A DNA stretch of 64,000 nucleotides from DMER64 sp049652385 (lineage in GTDB: Bacteria; Bacteroidota; Bacteroidia; Bacteroidales; UBA932), in assembly GCA_049652385.1 (NCBI GenBank), contig JBASDX010000008.1, forward strand, positions 424,565 to 488,564, given 5' to 3'. Below are positions 1-8,411 of the stretch, piece by piece. Below the pieces are notes generated by a model. It did not search any database and was not told the DNA's origin. It saw nothing but the letters and a program-made list of their open reading frames with translations. Positions within the stretch are counted from its first letter, which is position 1. Each line of letters begins with the position of its first letter. A program made the position numbers and the translations under genes.

Positions 1-160
1 CAGTAACGTTGGCAGTCCCACCGCGCATTTCCGGTCCGTAGGACGGCATCCAGGTAACTTCCTTGTCCTGCATAATTCCTGAATAGGCAAGTATCCTGCC
101 CATGGAGAGGACACCTTGTCCTCCAAATCCTGCTATAATGATTTCTTCTTTCATATTCAT
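1..160 (-). CDS. korC: 2-oxoacid:ferredoxin oxidoreductase gamma subunit (partial, runs off window)
   Basis: Only the first 53 residues are in the window; the gene continues beyond position 1. The start reads MNMKEEIIIAGFGGQGV, and the GFGGQGV glycine-rich loop followed by PSYGPEMRGG is typical of the gamma (KorC/PorG) subunit of 2-oxoacid:acceptor oxidoreductases. The subunit assembles with the alpha and beta subunits and the ferredoxin encoded just upstream on the same strand, which together turn a 2-oxoacid plus CoA into acyl-CoA, CO2 and reduced ferredoxin. I chose the ATG at 160 because it forms an ATGA overlap with the korB stop codon. An in-frame ATG at 154 is also possible. Substrate choice (2-oxoglutarate or branched-chain 2-oxoacids) cannot be read from this fragment. 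Confidence 0.9.
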   Translation of the reverse strand, partial: MNMKEEIIIAGFGGQGVLSMGRILAYSGIMQDKEVTWMPSYGPEMRGGTANVT

Positions 161-918
161 CTGTCTTTTAAGTCTCCCAGAGGATAGAACGGGAACATGT
201 TTTCAACCATCCATTCGTTGGCTTTGACCGGCGACATTTTCCAGTTGGAATTACAGGTAGATACTACTTCAATCAATGAAGTGCCTTTTTTCTGTGCCGA
301 GTTTTCAAAAGCTTTTCTAATGGCTCTTTTTGTACGTCTGGCGTGAGCCGGTGTATGAACGGCTTGTCTTGTTACATAGCATGTGCCGTCCAACTGTGCA
401 ATCAACTCGGTGATTTTCAGTGGATATCCGTTCAATTCCACATTCCTGCCATAAGGGGTTGTGGCCGTTTTCATGTCAACCAAGGTAGTAGGGGCCATTT
501 GCCCTCCCGTCATACCGTATATGGCATTGTTGATAAAGATGACTACGATGTTTTCACCGCGGTTGCAGGCATGGATGATTTCTGCCGTTCCAATGGATGC
601 CAGGTCTCCGTCTCCCTGATAGGCAACTACGTATTTGTCGGGATACAAGCGTTTGGTGGCCGTAGCCAAAGCCGGGGCGCGACCGTGTGCTGCCTGCTGC
701 CAGTCTATATCTATGTATTTGTAGGCAAAAACGGCGCATCCAACAGGAGATATACCAATGGTTTTGTCCTGGATGTCCATTTCCTCAATTACCTCTGCCA
801 GCAGTTTGTGTACCACACCGTGGCTGCAGCCGGGGCAATAGTGCATGACCGTGTCTGTAAGCACTTTGCTTTTTCCGTATACAAAATTTTCAGGTTTGAT
901 AATATCTTTAACGTCCAT
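157..918 (-). CDS. korB: 2-oxoacid:ferredoxin oxidoreductase beta subunit (thiamine-diphosphate binding)
   Basis: The 253-residue protein carries the ThDP/Mg motif GDGDLASIG (about residues 101-109) followed by NN about 26 residues later. It also has an N-terminal CPGCSHG that matches the beta-subunit cysteine motif. This subunit binds ThDP and decarboxylates the 2-oxoacid. It lies between the alpha gene (11 bases upstream) and gamma (4-base overlap), so the set is one operon. Beta subunits of KorB and VorA type are hard to separate by eye. The alpha partner looks VorB-like, so branched-chain or mixed 2-oxoacids are as likely as 2-oxoglutarate. Confidence 0.93.
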   Translation of the reverse strand: MDVKDIIKPENFVYGKSKVLTDTVMHYCPGCSHGVVHKLLAEVIEEMDIQDKTIGISPVGCAVFAYKYIDIDWQQAAHGRAPALATATKRLYPDKYVVAYQGDGDLASIGTAEIIHACNRGENIVVIFINNAIYGMTGGQMAPTTLVDMKTATTPYGRNVELNGYPLKITELIAQLDGTCYVTRQAVHTPAHARRTKRAIRKAFENSAQKKGTSLIEVVSTCNSNWKMSPVKANEWMVENMFPFYPLGDLKDR

Positions 919-929
919 AATGCTTGCTA

Positions 930-2012
930 TTAAAGGTTGAATTTTTCAGAAAAAGCGGTGAATACTTCCTGAGGCGAGAAGATGGAACCTCCCATTCTGC
1001 CGTGAAATTCCACCGGAACTTTTCCATTGACTGCCAGCTTTACATCTTCTACCATTTGTCCCGCATTCAATTCTACAGACATGACTCCTTTCAGTTGCGG
1101 CAACATTTCCTGAATGGCTTTTTCCGGGAATGGGAAAAGCGTAATAGGCCGCAGCAATCCCAGTTTAATGCCTTTTTCCCGGGCAATCTCTATGGTGCTT
1201 TCACAGATACGTGCCGAACTGCCAAAAGCAACCAACAGGTATTCTGCATCATCACACAGTAGCTTTTCGTAACGGACTTCGTGTTCTTTGATTTTGTTGT
1301 ACTTTGCTTGCAGCCTGAGGTTTATGGTTTCCATTTCTGAGGCTTCCAGGGACAACGAAGAAATGATGTTTCCTTTGCGGTGCGGTTGTTTCCCAACGGT
1401 GGCCCAATCACCGTACTTTTCGGCAATTTCCTGGTCAGTGAGTCTCCTAACCGGTTCTCTCAACTCTACTTTTTCCATCATTTGGCCAATGGCTCCGTCA
1501 GAAAGTATCATTACGGGCGTACGGTATTTGAAAGCCAAATCAAAAGCCAGTCCCACAAAATCGTACATTTCCTGTACCGATGCCGGAGCCAGTACAATGA
1601 CTTTATAGTCTCCGTGGCCTCCGCCTTTGACTGCCTGAAAATAATCGCTTTGTCCGGGTTGAATGGTTCCCAGTCCGGGACCTCCACGTATCACATTGAC
1701 CACCAGACACGGGAGTTCCGCACCTGCCATGTAGGAAAGACCTTCACACATGAGGCTGATACCGGGGCTGGAAGACGAAGTCATCACTTTCTTACCGCAG
1801 CAGGCGCCTCCGTATAACATATTGATAGAAGAAGTTTCACTTTCTGCCTGAAGGACTACCATCCCGGTTGTTTCCCATGGCATTTCTTCCATCAGGGTCT
1901 CCATCACCTCGCTTTGTGGTGTAATGGGATAGCCAAAGTACCCGTCTGCTCCGTAACGGATGGCGGCCAGGGCAATGGCTTCGTTCCCTTTCTTCAATAG
2001 TTTTTCTGCCAT
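930..2012 (-). CDS. 2-oxoacid:ferredoxin oxidoreductase alpha subunit, VorB type
   Basis: The protein has 360 residues, the usual length of VorB-type alpha subunits. It starts MAEKLLKKGNEA and contains YPITPQSE, the conserved pyrimidine-domain motif where the alpha subunit meets ThDP. The domain order is an N-terminal pyrimidine-binding domain to about residue 230, then a transketolase C-like domain. With the beta and gamma subunits it makes acyl-CoA from a 2-oxoacid and passes electrons to the ferredoxin encoded 10 bases upstream. The gene is commonly labelled 3-methyl-2-oxobutanoate dehydrogenase subunit VorB in Bacteroidota. The substrate is inference. Confidence 0.92.
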   Translation of the reverse strand: MAEKLLKKGNEAIALAAIRYGADGYFGYPITPQSEVMETLMEEMPWETTGMVVLQAESETSSINMLYGGACCGKKVMTSSSSPGISLMCEGLSYMAGAELPCLVVNVIRGGPGLGTIQPGQSDYFQAVKGGGHGDYKVIVLAPASVQEMYDFVGLAFDLAFKYRTPVMILSDGAIGQMMEKVELREPVRRLTDQEIAEKYGDWATVGKQPHRKGNIISSLSLEASEMETINLRLQAKYNKIKEHEVRYEKLLCDDAEYLLVAFGSSARICESTIEIAREKGIKLGLLRPITLFPFPEKAIQEMLPQLKGVMSVELNAGQMVEDVKLAVNGKVPVEFHGRMGGSIFSPQEVFTAFSEKFNL

Positions 2013-2022
2013 AATACTCTAT

Positions 2023-2244
2023 TTAAATTTTTATTCTGTAAACCGTAATTACCGAATCGGGACAAACTACGGCACAATTACTGCAACCGGTACATTTATC
2101 CGGAAATTCCATATAGCAATAGGGATATCCTTTGCTATTCACTTTTTTTGCCAGTGCAATAGTTTGTGTGGGACAATTGGCTACACAAACACCGCATCCT
2201 TTGCATCTTTCTGTGTCTACGACAATAGCGCCTTTAAATGCCAT
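2023..2244 (-). CDS. 2x[4Fe-4S] ferredoxin-type delta subunit of the oxidoreductase
   Basis: This 73-residue protein has two CxxCxxCxxxCP motifs, CKGCGVCVANCP and CTGCSNCAVVCP, so it should hold two [4Fe-4S] clusters. It is the electron-carrying subunit of the adjacent alpha/beta/gamma oxidoreductase. A good -7 box lies 37 bases upstream of the ATG (2282-2289), so the oxidoreductase genes can probably be transcribed separately from the upstream acyl-CoA synthetase gene as well as with it. Confidence 0.93.
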   Translation of the reverse strand: MAFKGAIVVDTERCKGCGVCVANCPTQTIALAKKVNSKGYPYCYMEFPDKCTGCSNCAVVCPDSVITVYRIKI

Positions 2245-2281
2245 ATTTTATAAATGTTTAGTAGTTTACGTAAATTTCTTA

Positions 2282-2289
2282 CAAATATA
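2282..2289 (-). promoter_or_regulatory. Bacteroidota -7 box (TATATTTG) upstream of the ferredoxin/oxidoreductase genes
   Basis: TATATTTG on the minus strand matches TAnnTTTG. Transcription should begin near 2277, giving a leader of roughly 33 bases. No clear -33 TTTG is seen. Confidence 0.6.
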
Positions 2290-2316
2290 TAGTTAAATTT
2301 TAAAATAACTTACATT

Positions 2317-2466
2317 TTATTTGTTAAAAAAAGCAAACCCTCTTTTTACGGCTTCCCAAACTCTTTCCCAACTGAAGAGAATGGCGATAATCAACAATAC
2401 AGCCAAAATAATCATGCCTTTGGCGTTACCGGGCAAGTTTTTATACCAATTAATCAAGCGTTTCAT
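2317..2466 (-). CDS. small single-pass membrane protein (49 aa), unknown function
   Basis: A 49-residue reading frame starts at an ATG inside the last codons of the acyl-CoA synthetase gene (17-base overlap, different frame) and ends at TAA 2317. It reads MKRLINWYKNLPGNAKG, then one hydrophobic helix (about residues 18-31), then a basic tail. The overlap, the clean amphipathic-TM-basic layout and the position between the synthetase and the ferredoxin gene argue that it is real. It might anchor the complex or sit at the membrane next to the oxidoreductase, but that is a guess. I do not recognise a named family. Confidence 0.65.
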   Translation of the reverse strand: MKRLINWYKNLPGNAKGMIILAVLLIIAILFSWERVWEAVKRGFAFFNK

Positions 2467-4525
2467 CAAGATCGGCAATACGTATGCGGGCATCTACCGC
2501 TACCACTTGTTGCGGTGTACCCAACAGCGGGTTTACATCCAATTCTGCTATTTCAGGGGCATTGTGACAAAGTGCCGCTATGCGGCAGACGGCTTCTATA
2601 AAAAGGTCTTCATGAACACCGTCTTGTCCACGGACGCCTTGTATTAATCCGTAGCCTCTTAAATTCCGGACCATACGCCGGGCTTCTTCTCGCGAGAGCG
2701 GTGCCAATCCCGTACTGATATCTTTGAGCACTTCCACAAAAATACCGCCCAGGCCACAAACTATGGTATGACCAAAGCCCGGCTCTCTTTTGGCACCAAT
2801 AAACAATTCCCTTCCCGAGAGTTGTGATTGGAGCAATACGGCTGTACTGTCCGGGATCTGCATCATGTTCCGGTACCATTTCAGGAGCATGTGGTTGTCG
2901 GTTATGTTTAATTTGACGCCCCCGACATCTGATTTGTGAACAGGTCCCACCACTTTCATTACCAAGGGATATCCCACTACACCGGCTGCTTTTTCCAGTT
3001 CGCCCTCTTCGGCTACCACTATTTCCTTTGTTCTGGGAATGCCTGCGGCATCCAACAGGGCAGCTACTTGGTCCGGGGGCAGGTAACCTTTCTTCGCGTT
3101 GTCTACTATTTGCCGGATTGCCTTTTTATCCACAACGGGGACATCCTGTTCTTGTTGGGCCGGTGCCGGGGTATTCAGGATTTGCACCAGAGCGTCTCCA
3201 AAAATCACCTCGTCAGGAAAGTAAATCCTTCCTTTTTTGCGGAACGCTTCGATTTCTGCTTGTACGTTCAGGGTCGACGGAAAAATGGGGTAGATGGGCA
3301 CCGGACAAGTAGACATTTTCTCATGTAACAAATCATATACGTCAAAGACGGGGGCTAAGCCCGGAGAACCGAATATGACGGGAATACCGTGCATCTGCGG
3401 ACATTCTTGTTCTATAAAATCAATGATTTTGCCCAATTGTTGGGCAGTTCCCGTAGCCAGAAAATCGATGGGATTAGCGGCGGAAGAACCCGGGTACAAT
3501 TCCTTGAGCAATTGTTTCTGTTTGTCTTCTTCAAGAGCAGGTATGTTTACTCCTCCTTTGGAAAGCACGTCGGTCAGCATGACGGCGGGACCACCGGCGT
3601 GTGTCACTATACACATGTTCCGGCCTTCAGGTATGCCTCTTAACAAGATGCACGCGGCAGTAAGCAGCTGCGTTCTGCCGTTGCAACGGATAATACCGGC
3701 TTTTTCAAAAAGGGCATTGACGGCTGTATCGGGGCTGGCCAGGGCTCCCGTATGGGACGAGGCTGCCCGGCTGCCTTCTTCTGATGACCCTGCTTTTATA
3801 CAAGCTATGCGTGCTCCTTTATGGTAAAGAGAAACGGCATGTTTGTACAGTTTGTCCGGATTTTTGATGGTTTCTGCATACAGGAGCTTGACGGGTGCAC
3901 TTTTACCGTGGACATAACTTTCATCCAGGTGGGCAAGAGCCTCTTCCACGCCTATTTGAGCCGAGTTGCCCACAGAAAAAACGTGGGCAAACGGGATGCC
4001 TAATTGAATGGCAGCGTCTATGATAAAAATGGCTGTCGCTCCTGATCCCGAAATCAGATCGATGCTTACCGGAACAAAATCGGGTATGGGAGAAGTAAAT
4101 ACACCCGTATAATTCTCGTTCATAAAACCTACACAGTTGGGTCCGATGAGGGTGGCGCCGTACGTATCTGCCACAAGACGGATTTCTTCTTCCAACCGGG
4201 CTCCTTCAGGGCTTTCTTCTGAGAAACCGGCAGAGAAAATAATGATACCTTTTGTAGATTTTTCTGCACATAACACCTTGACGGCATGGAGGCACAAACC
4301 GGCGGGGATGGCCAGAACCGCAACATCTACTGCCGGCAAATCTTCCACACGATGGTAACAGGGTACGCCTTGAACGGTGTCTGCTTTAGGATTGACCGCG
4401 TATAAACGACCTTTGTAATTTGTTTTTATCAGGTTTTTCAGAACGCTTCCACCCGGTTTGTGTGTATCTTCCGAACCTCCTATAATGGCAATGCTTTGGG
4501 GATTGAGGAATGCTTTAGTGATCAT
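2450..4525 (-). CDS. ADP-forming acetate/acyl-CoA synthetase, fused alpha-beta subunits
   Basis: In 691 residues the domain order is CoA-binding Rossmann (1-130), two ligase-CoA domains (150-460) and an ATP-grasp domain (475-691). The phosphorylated histidine of the alpha part is visible as SSHTGA (His258), and the second histidine of the beta part as VHKSDVGG (His530). The enzyme turns acyl-CoA, ADP and phosphate into a free acid, CoA and ATP. There is no extra acetyltransferase domain, so it is the metabolic rather than the protein-acetylating type. It stands at the head of the 2-oxoacid oxidoreductase operon, whose acyl-CoA product it can use directly. A -7 box (4548-4555) lies 22 bases upstream of the ATG. 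Confidence 0.93.
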   Translation of the reverse strand: MITKAFLNPQSIAIIGGSEDTHKPGGSVLKNLIKTNYKGRLYAVNPKADTVQGVPCYHRVEDLPAVDVAVLAIPAGLCLHAVKVLCAEKSTKGIIIFSAGFSEESPEGARLEEEIRLVADTYGATLIGPNCVGFMNENYTGVFTSPIPDFVPVSIDLISGSGATAIFIIDAAIQLGIPFAHVFSVGNSAQIGVEEALAHLDESYVHGKSAPVKLLYAETIKNPDKLYKHAVSLYHKGARIACIKAGSSEEGSRAASSHTGALASPDTAVNALFEKAGIIRCNGRTQLLTAACILLRGIPEGRNMCIVTHAGGPAVMLTDVLSKGGVNIPALEEDKQKQLLKELYPGSSAANPIDFLATGTAQQLGKIIDFIEQECPQMHGIPVIFGSPGLAPVFDVYDLLHEKMSTCPVPIYPIFPSTLNVQAEIEAFRKKGRIYFPDEVIFGDALVQILNTPAPAQQEQDVPVVDKKAIRQIVDNAKKGYLPPDQVAALLDAAGIPRTKEIVVAEEGELEKAAGVVGYPLVMKVVGPVHKSDVGGVKLNITDNHMLLKWYRNMMQIPDSTAVLLQSQLSGRELFIGAKREPGFGHTIVCGLGGIFVEVLKDISTGLAPLSREEARRMVRNLRGYGLIQGVRGQDGVHEDLFIEAVCRIAALCHNAPEIAELDVNPLLGTPQQVVAVDARIRIADLDETLD

Positions 4526-4547
4526 CTGTAATGGAATGTTTATCCAA

Positions 4548-4555
4548 CAAAGGTA
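4548..4555 (-). promoter_or_regulatory. -7 box (TACCTTTG) for the acyl-CoA synthetase operon
   Basis: TACCTTTG on the minus strand fits TAnnTTTG and predicts a start near 4543, about 18 bases ahead of the ATG at 4525. It lies 22 bases from the divergent box at 4578-4585, so the two promoters share DNA. Confidence 0.65.
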
Positions 4556-4577
4556 GCAATTTGTTTGTCAATTGTTG

Positions 4578-4585
4578 TACATTTG
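4578..4585 (+). promoter_or_regulatory. -7 box (TACATTTG) for the sugar kinase-murQ operon
   Basis: TACATTTG fits TAnnTTTG, with TTTG-like sequence upstream. The start is expected near 4590, giving a leader of about 19 bases before the ATG at 4609. Confidence 0.65.
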
Positions 4586-4608
4586 CCTTTTGATTAAAAC
4601 AACAACAT

Positions 4609-5448
4609 ATGGTACTTATAGCTGATAGTGGATCTACTAAAGTTTCGTGGAGGGTGTTGCATAAAGACGATACCGTACAGGCCATTCACACCATGGGAAT
4701 CAATCCTTTTTTCGTAACGGAAGAAGACATTGTAAAGACGTTGAAAGATACGTTGAAACCGGCTATTAAAGGTCCGGTGGAAGAGGTCTTTTTTTACGGT
4801 GCCGGTGTGGCCGGTCAAGATAAGATTGATTTGCTTACCCGTTGTTTTCATGACGTATTTCCCGGCTGCAGGGTTGAGGCATACTCAGACTTGCTGGCGG
4901 CTGCACGTAGTTTGCTAGGTAAAGAAAAGGGCATAGCGGCCATTTTAGGAACAGGTGCCAATACGTGCTTTTATGACGGAGAGAAAATTGTAGACAACGT
5001 ACCGGCGTGCGGGTATATTCTGGGTGACGAAGGCGGGGGAGCCGTATTGGGGAAAAAGCTGGTATCTGATTATTTGAAAAGGATGCTGCCGGAAGACTTG
5101 AGTACGGCTTTTGAAAAACAGTATAAACTGGGATTGCTGGATATTATTGAAAAAGTATACAGGCAGCCTTTGCCTAACAGGTTTTTAGCCACTTTTACTT
5201 TATTTTTGGGAGCCCACGCAACGCATCCTTATGTGAAGGATTTTCTGGCTCATGCATTTGATGAGTTTTTTGTACGGAACATTGCCCATTACGATTACAA
5301 AACGTATGAGATAAACATAGTGGGTTCCGTAGCTTTTTATTTCAGGGAACACGTAGAAGCGGCAGCGGCCAGAAACGGCATGAAAATTGGAAAAATTGTA
5401 AGAACTCCCATTGAGGGGCTGGTAGCGTATCATAAATCAGGAAAATGA
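4609..5448 (+). CDS. murK: BadF/BadG-family sugar kinase, probable N-acetylmuramate/N-acetylglucosamine kinase
   Basis: This 279-residue ASKHA-fold kinase has the phosphate-1 loop DSGSTKVSW near the N-terminus, ILGTGANTC (about 106-114) as the second phosphate loop, and GYILGDEGGG (about 132-141). It belongs to the BadF/BadG/BcrA/BcrD ATPase family, which includes N-acetylglucosamine kinase and MurK. Its stop overlaps the murQ start by 4 bases. MurQ acts on MurNAc 6-phosphate, so I infer that this kinase phosphorylates MurNAc (and perhaps GlcNAc) in the cytoplasm. The symbol rests on that context and not on a specificity residue. Confidence 0.75.
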   Translation: MVLIADSGSTKVSWRVLHKDDTVQAIHTMGINPFFVTEEDIVKTLKDTLKPAIKGPVEEVFFYGAGVAGQDKIDLLTRCFHDVFPGCRVEAYSDLLAAARSLLGKEKGIAAILGTGANTCFYDGEKIVDNVPACGYILGDEGGGAVLGKKLVSDYLKRMLPEDLSTAFEKQYKLGLLDIIEKVYRQPLPNRFLATFTLFLGAHATHPYVKDFLAHAFDEFFVRNIAHYDYKTYEINIVGSVAFYFREHVEAAAARNGMKIGKIVRTPIEGLVAYHKSGK

Positions 5449-6266
5449 GAAAGATTACTGAACAGCGTTCGGATTACGACCATCTGGAGAAGATGACCAT
5501 CCGTGAACTGTTGATTAATATCAACAAAGAAGATATGAAGGTGCCGCCTGCCATCACGCCGTGTATCCCGCAGATAGAAAAATTGGTGGAAGGTGTGGTA
5601 GAACGAATGAAAGAGGGAGGACGTCTATTTTATGTGGGAGCAGGTACCAGCGGAAGGATGGGTATATTGGATGCTTCTGAAATACCGCCCACTTTTGGAG
5701 CACCCTACGATTTGGTCATAGGATTGATTGCCGGAGGCGACGGTGCCATCCGCAGAGCGGTGGAACAAGCAGAAGATATTCCGGAAGCCGGGTGGAAAGA
5801 TTTGTGCAAACACCATATTGGCATAAACGATGTGGTGGTAGGAATTGCGGCATCGGGGACTACGCCCTATGTTATCGGCGCTTTGCGGAAGGCCAGAGAG
5901 ATGGGGTTGCTGACAGCTTGCATAACGTGTAATCCGGGGTCTCCTGTGACAAAAGAAGCAGAAATCGCCATTGTGCCGATTGTGGGCCCTGAGTTTGTGA
6001 CAGGGTCCACCCGTATGAAATCGGGAACAGCCCAAAAACTGGTATTGAACATGATTTCCACGGCAGCCATGATCCGTATGGGCCATGTGGTCGGAAATAA
6101 AATGGTAGATATGCAGCTGACCAACGCCAAATTGGTGGAAAGAGGCACCCGTATGATTATGGAAGACACCGGCATAGAAGATTACGACAGGGCAAAATCT
6201 TTATTGCTCAAGCATGGAAACGTGAGGGATGCCGTTAATGCCGTACTGAAAAACCGTTATGTTTGA
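5445..6266 (+). CDS. murQ: N-acetylmuramic acid 6-phosphate etherase
   Basis: The protein has 273 residues and starts ITEQRS shortly after the initiator. The SIS-domain motif VGAGTSGRMGILDASE (about 65-80) and GSTRMKSGTAQK (about 187-198) are diagnostic of MurQ. The enzyme removes D-lactate from MurNAc 6-phosphate to give GlcNAc 6-phosphate, which feeds murein recycling. It overlaps the kinase upstream (ATGA) and recR downstream (8 bases), so all three are translated from one message. It is slightly shorter than the E. coli enzyme (298) with no missing core motif. Confidence 0.96.
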   Translation: MRKITEQRSDYDHLEKMTIRELLININKEDMKVPPAITPCIPQIEKLVEGVVERMKEGGRLFYVGAGTSGRMGILDASEIPPTFGAPYDLVIGLIAGGDGAIRRAVEQAEDIPEAGWKDLCKHHIGINDVVVGIAASGTTPYVIGALRKAREMGLLTACITCNPGSPVTKEAEIAIVPIVGPEFVTGSTRMKSGTAQKLVLNMISTAAMIRMGHVVGNKMVDMQLTNAKLVERGTRMIMEDTGIEDYDRAKSLLLKHGNVRDAVNAVLKNRYV

Positions 6267-6876
6267 TCCCGATTATACGTCACGACGGCTGCAAAAGGCA
6301 GTGGATGCCTTTGCCCGCCTGCCGGGCATAGGACCCAAATCTGCACTCAGGCTGGCTTTGTATCTGCTCAGGCAAGATGAAGAAGAAGCAGAAAACCTGG
6401 CGGAGAGCATCCTGGAATTACGTAAGAAAGTGGTGTATTGTTCTGAGTGTAGAATGATTTCGGACACGCCTCTATGTACTGTTTGTGCTCAGCCCAAACG
6501 TGATCGGAGCCTGGTATGCGTGGTAGAGAATGTGCAGGATGTCATGAGCATAGAACAAACCGGCAGCTACCAGGGCTTGTACCATGTTTTGGGAGGTATC
6601 ATTTCTCCTATGGATGGAATAGGACCGGCAGATTTATTTATAGAAGCATTGATGGAGAGGCTGGAAAAAGGAGTAATCAAAGAAGTCATACTTGCTTTGA
6701 GCACTACCATGGAGGGTGAAACCACATGCTTTTACCTGTATAAGAAAATGGCCCGTTTACCCTTACGGATAACAACCATTGCTAGGGGAGTGGGTTTTGG
6801 AGATAAACTGGAATACACAGATCAGCTGACGCTTGGTCGGTCCATCGAAAACAGACAACCGTTTAAACCGGAATAG
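6259..6876 (+). CDS. recR: recombination mediator RecR
   Basis: The protein has 205 residues, standard for RecR. An N-terminal helix-hairpin-helix (LPGIGPKSA, about 21-29) is followed by a four-cysteine zinc site (CSEC...CTVC, about 55-72), a Toprim domain opening VVENVQD, and a C-terminal Walker-B-like segment. RecR works with RecO and RecF to load RecA on gapped DNA. The ATG at 6259 lies inside murQ in another frame (8-base overlap). A DNA-repair gene placed between murQ and the symporter is a housekeeping gene captured in a salvage operon. I see no defect. Confidence 0.97.
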   Translation: MFDPDYTSRRLQKAVDAFARLPGIGPKSALRLALYLLRQDEEEAENLAESILELRKKVVYCSECRMISDTPLCTVCAQPKRDRSLVCVVENVQDVMSIEQTGSYQGLYHVLGGIISPMDGIGPADLFIEALMERLEKGVIKEVILALSTTMEGETTCFYLYKKMARLPLRITTIARGVGFGDKLEYTDQLTLGRSIENRQPFKPE

Positions 6877-6899
6877 CATATTAAACCAAACAGAAGTTT

Positions 6900-8411
6900 A
6901 TGGAACATACTTTTCCTCTTTCCTGGCTGATTATTGCCTTTACGGCATATACAGCCTTGCTTTTCTTTGTTTCCTGGCTCACTTCCAGGAAAGCAGACAG
7001 TAGTTCTTTTTTTATCGGTAACAGAAAATCTCCCTGGCCCATTGTAGCGTATGGCATGATAGGCACTTCCATCAGCGGGGTGACGTTTATATCGGTGCCC
7101 GGCAACGTAATGAATGAAAATTTTTATTACATGCCGCTTGTGCTGGGGTTTGTCATAGGATATGTAGTCATTGCACAAGTACTGCTGCCTTTGTATTACA
7201 GAATGAATGTGACATCCATCTATTCGTATCTGGAAGAACGTTTTGGTTTCAGAACGTACAAAACAGGTTCTGCCGTTTTTATGGTATCGCGTGTTTTAGG
7301 CGCCGCTGTAAGGATTTTCGTGGTGGTACTGGTGCTGCATACGTTCTTTCCGGCAGATTCAGTTCCGTTTTGGGTAGTTGCTGCCGTCTTTATGTTCCTG
7401 ATATTCTTATACACTTTCAAGGGAGGAGTTAAAACCATTATATGGACAGATGTGCTGCAGACAACTTTTATGTTGCTGGCCGTAATCTTAACGGTTGTTT
7501 CCATTTCCGGGGCTATGGACTGGAACGTTGCGCAGCTGACTCGTTCCGTCGTAGAGACTGACTATTCGCGGTGGTTTAACTGGGACTGGAGTGCATCCAA
7601 CAACGCCCTCAAACAGTTTGTCAGTGGTATTTTTATTACCATTGTCATGACGGGGCTGGACCAGGAAATGATGCAGAAAAATTTATCATGCAAAGATTTA
7701 AAGTCTGCACAAAAAAATATTTATTCTACCAGCATTACTTTGGTAATCGTTAATATTTTATTCCTTACCCTGGGTGCTGTTATGGCTTTGTATGTAAACA
7801 ACCGGCTGGGAGGTATGCAGGGTATTGGCCTGGCAGATGCCATGGGGGCTTTCAGCAAGGCACAAACCGATAAATTATTCCCGGTCATAGCTTCGCAATA
7901 CCTGCCGCTGGGCGTAGGGTTGTTTTTTATTATTGGCCTTATTTCGGCATCCTATCCCAGTGCAGGAGGAGCGCTTACTTCTTTGACGACAGCTTTTTGT
8001 ATAGATTTTCTGAATTTTGACAAAAGGAATGATTTATCACAAAACAGAAAAGATAAAATCCGTAAAACCGTTCACGGAGGGTATACCGTATTGTTTTTCC
8101 TGATATTGTTGGTCTTGTATCTGGTAAATAACCAGGCCATCATCAATTTGGTTTATTTGCTGGCAGCCTATACATACGGCCCGTTGCTCGGGTTTTTCTT
8201 CTTCGGAATTCTTACCAAATATCGGGTCAAGGATAAAGCGGCCCCTTACATTGCCATTGCCGCTCCTGTTTTATGCTATGTATTGGATGTGGCTTTTAAG
8301 ACGTGGTTTGATTTTGGACTGGGTTTTACCATCCTTATCTGCAACGGCTTGTTTACGTTTGTGGGCATGTGGCTTTTCAGGGAGCAGAAACAGGAGTTGT
8401 CTTCTCTTTAA
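6900..8411 (+). CDS. sodium:solute symporter (SSS family)
   Basis: The 503-residue inner-membrane protein has about 13 hydrophobic segments. SSS-family marks include GTSISGVTFISVPG in the second helix and SASYPSAGGALTS near residue 350, where sodium-binding small residues lie. It follows the kinase, murQ and recR with 23 bases between it and recR. I therefore infer import of murein sugars such as MurNAc, as in other oral and gut Bacteroidota that pair a transporter with MurK and MurQ. The family also moves sugars, sialic acid and amino acids, so the substrate is unproven. The 3' end overlaps the convergent aminopeptidase gene by 35 bases. Confidence 0.88.
   Translation: MEHTFPLSWLIIAFTAYTALLFFVSWLTSRKADSSSFFIGNRKSPWPIVAYGMIGTSISGVTFISVPGNVMNENFYYMPLVLGFVIGYVVIAQVLLPLYYRMNVTSIYSYLEERFGFRTYKTGSAVFMVSRVLGAAVRIFVVVLVLHTFFPADSVPFWVVAAVFMFLIFLYTFKGGVKTIIWTDVLQTTFMLLAVILTVVSISGAMDWNVAQLTRSVVETDYSRWFNWDWSASNNALKQFVSGIFITIVMTGLDQEMMQKNLSCKDLKSAQKNIYSTSITLVIVNILFLTLGAVMALYVNNRLGGMQGIGLADAMGAFSKAQTDKLFPVIASQYLPLGVGLFFIIGLISASYPSAGGALTSLTTAFCIDFLNFDKRNDLSQNRKDKIRKTVHGGYTVLFFLILLVLYLVNNQAIINLVYLLAAYTYGPLLGFFFFGILTKYRVKDKAAPYIAIAAPVLCYVLDVAFKTWFDFGLGFTILICNGLFTFVGMWLFREQKQELSSL

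Noticed and set aside
343..933. Open frame (about 196 codons) antisense to korB
   Set aside because: korB is clearly real with full motifs, and the antisense frame has no recognisable domain or promoter.
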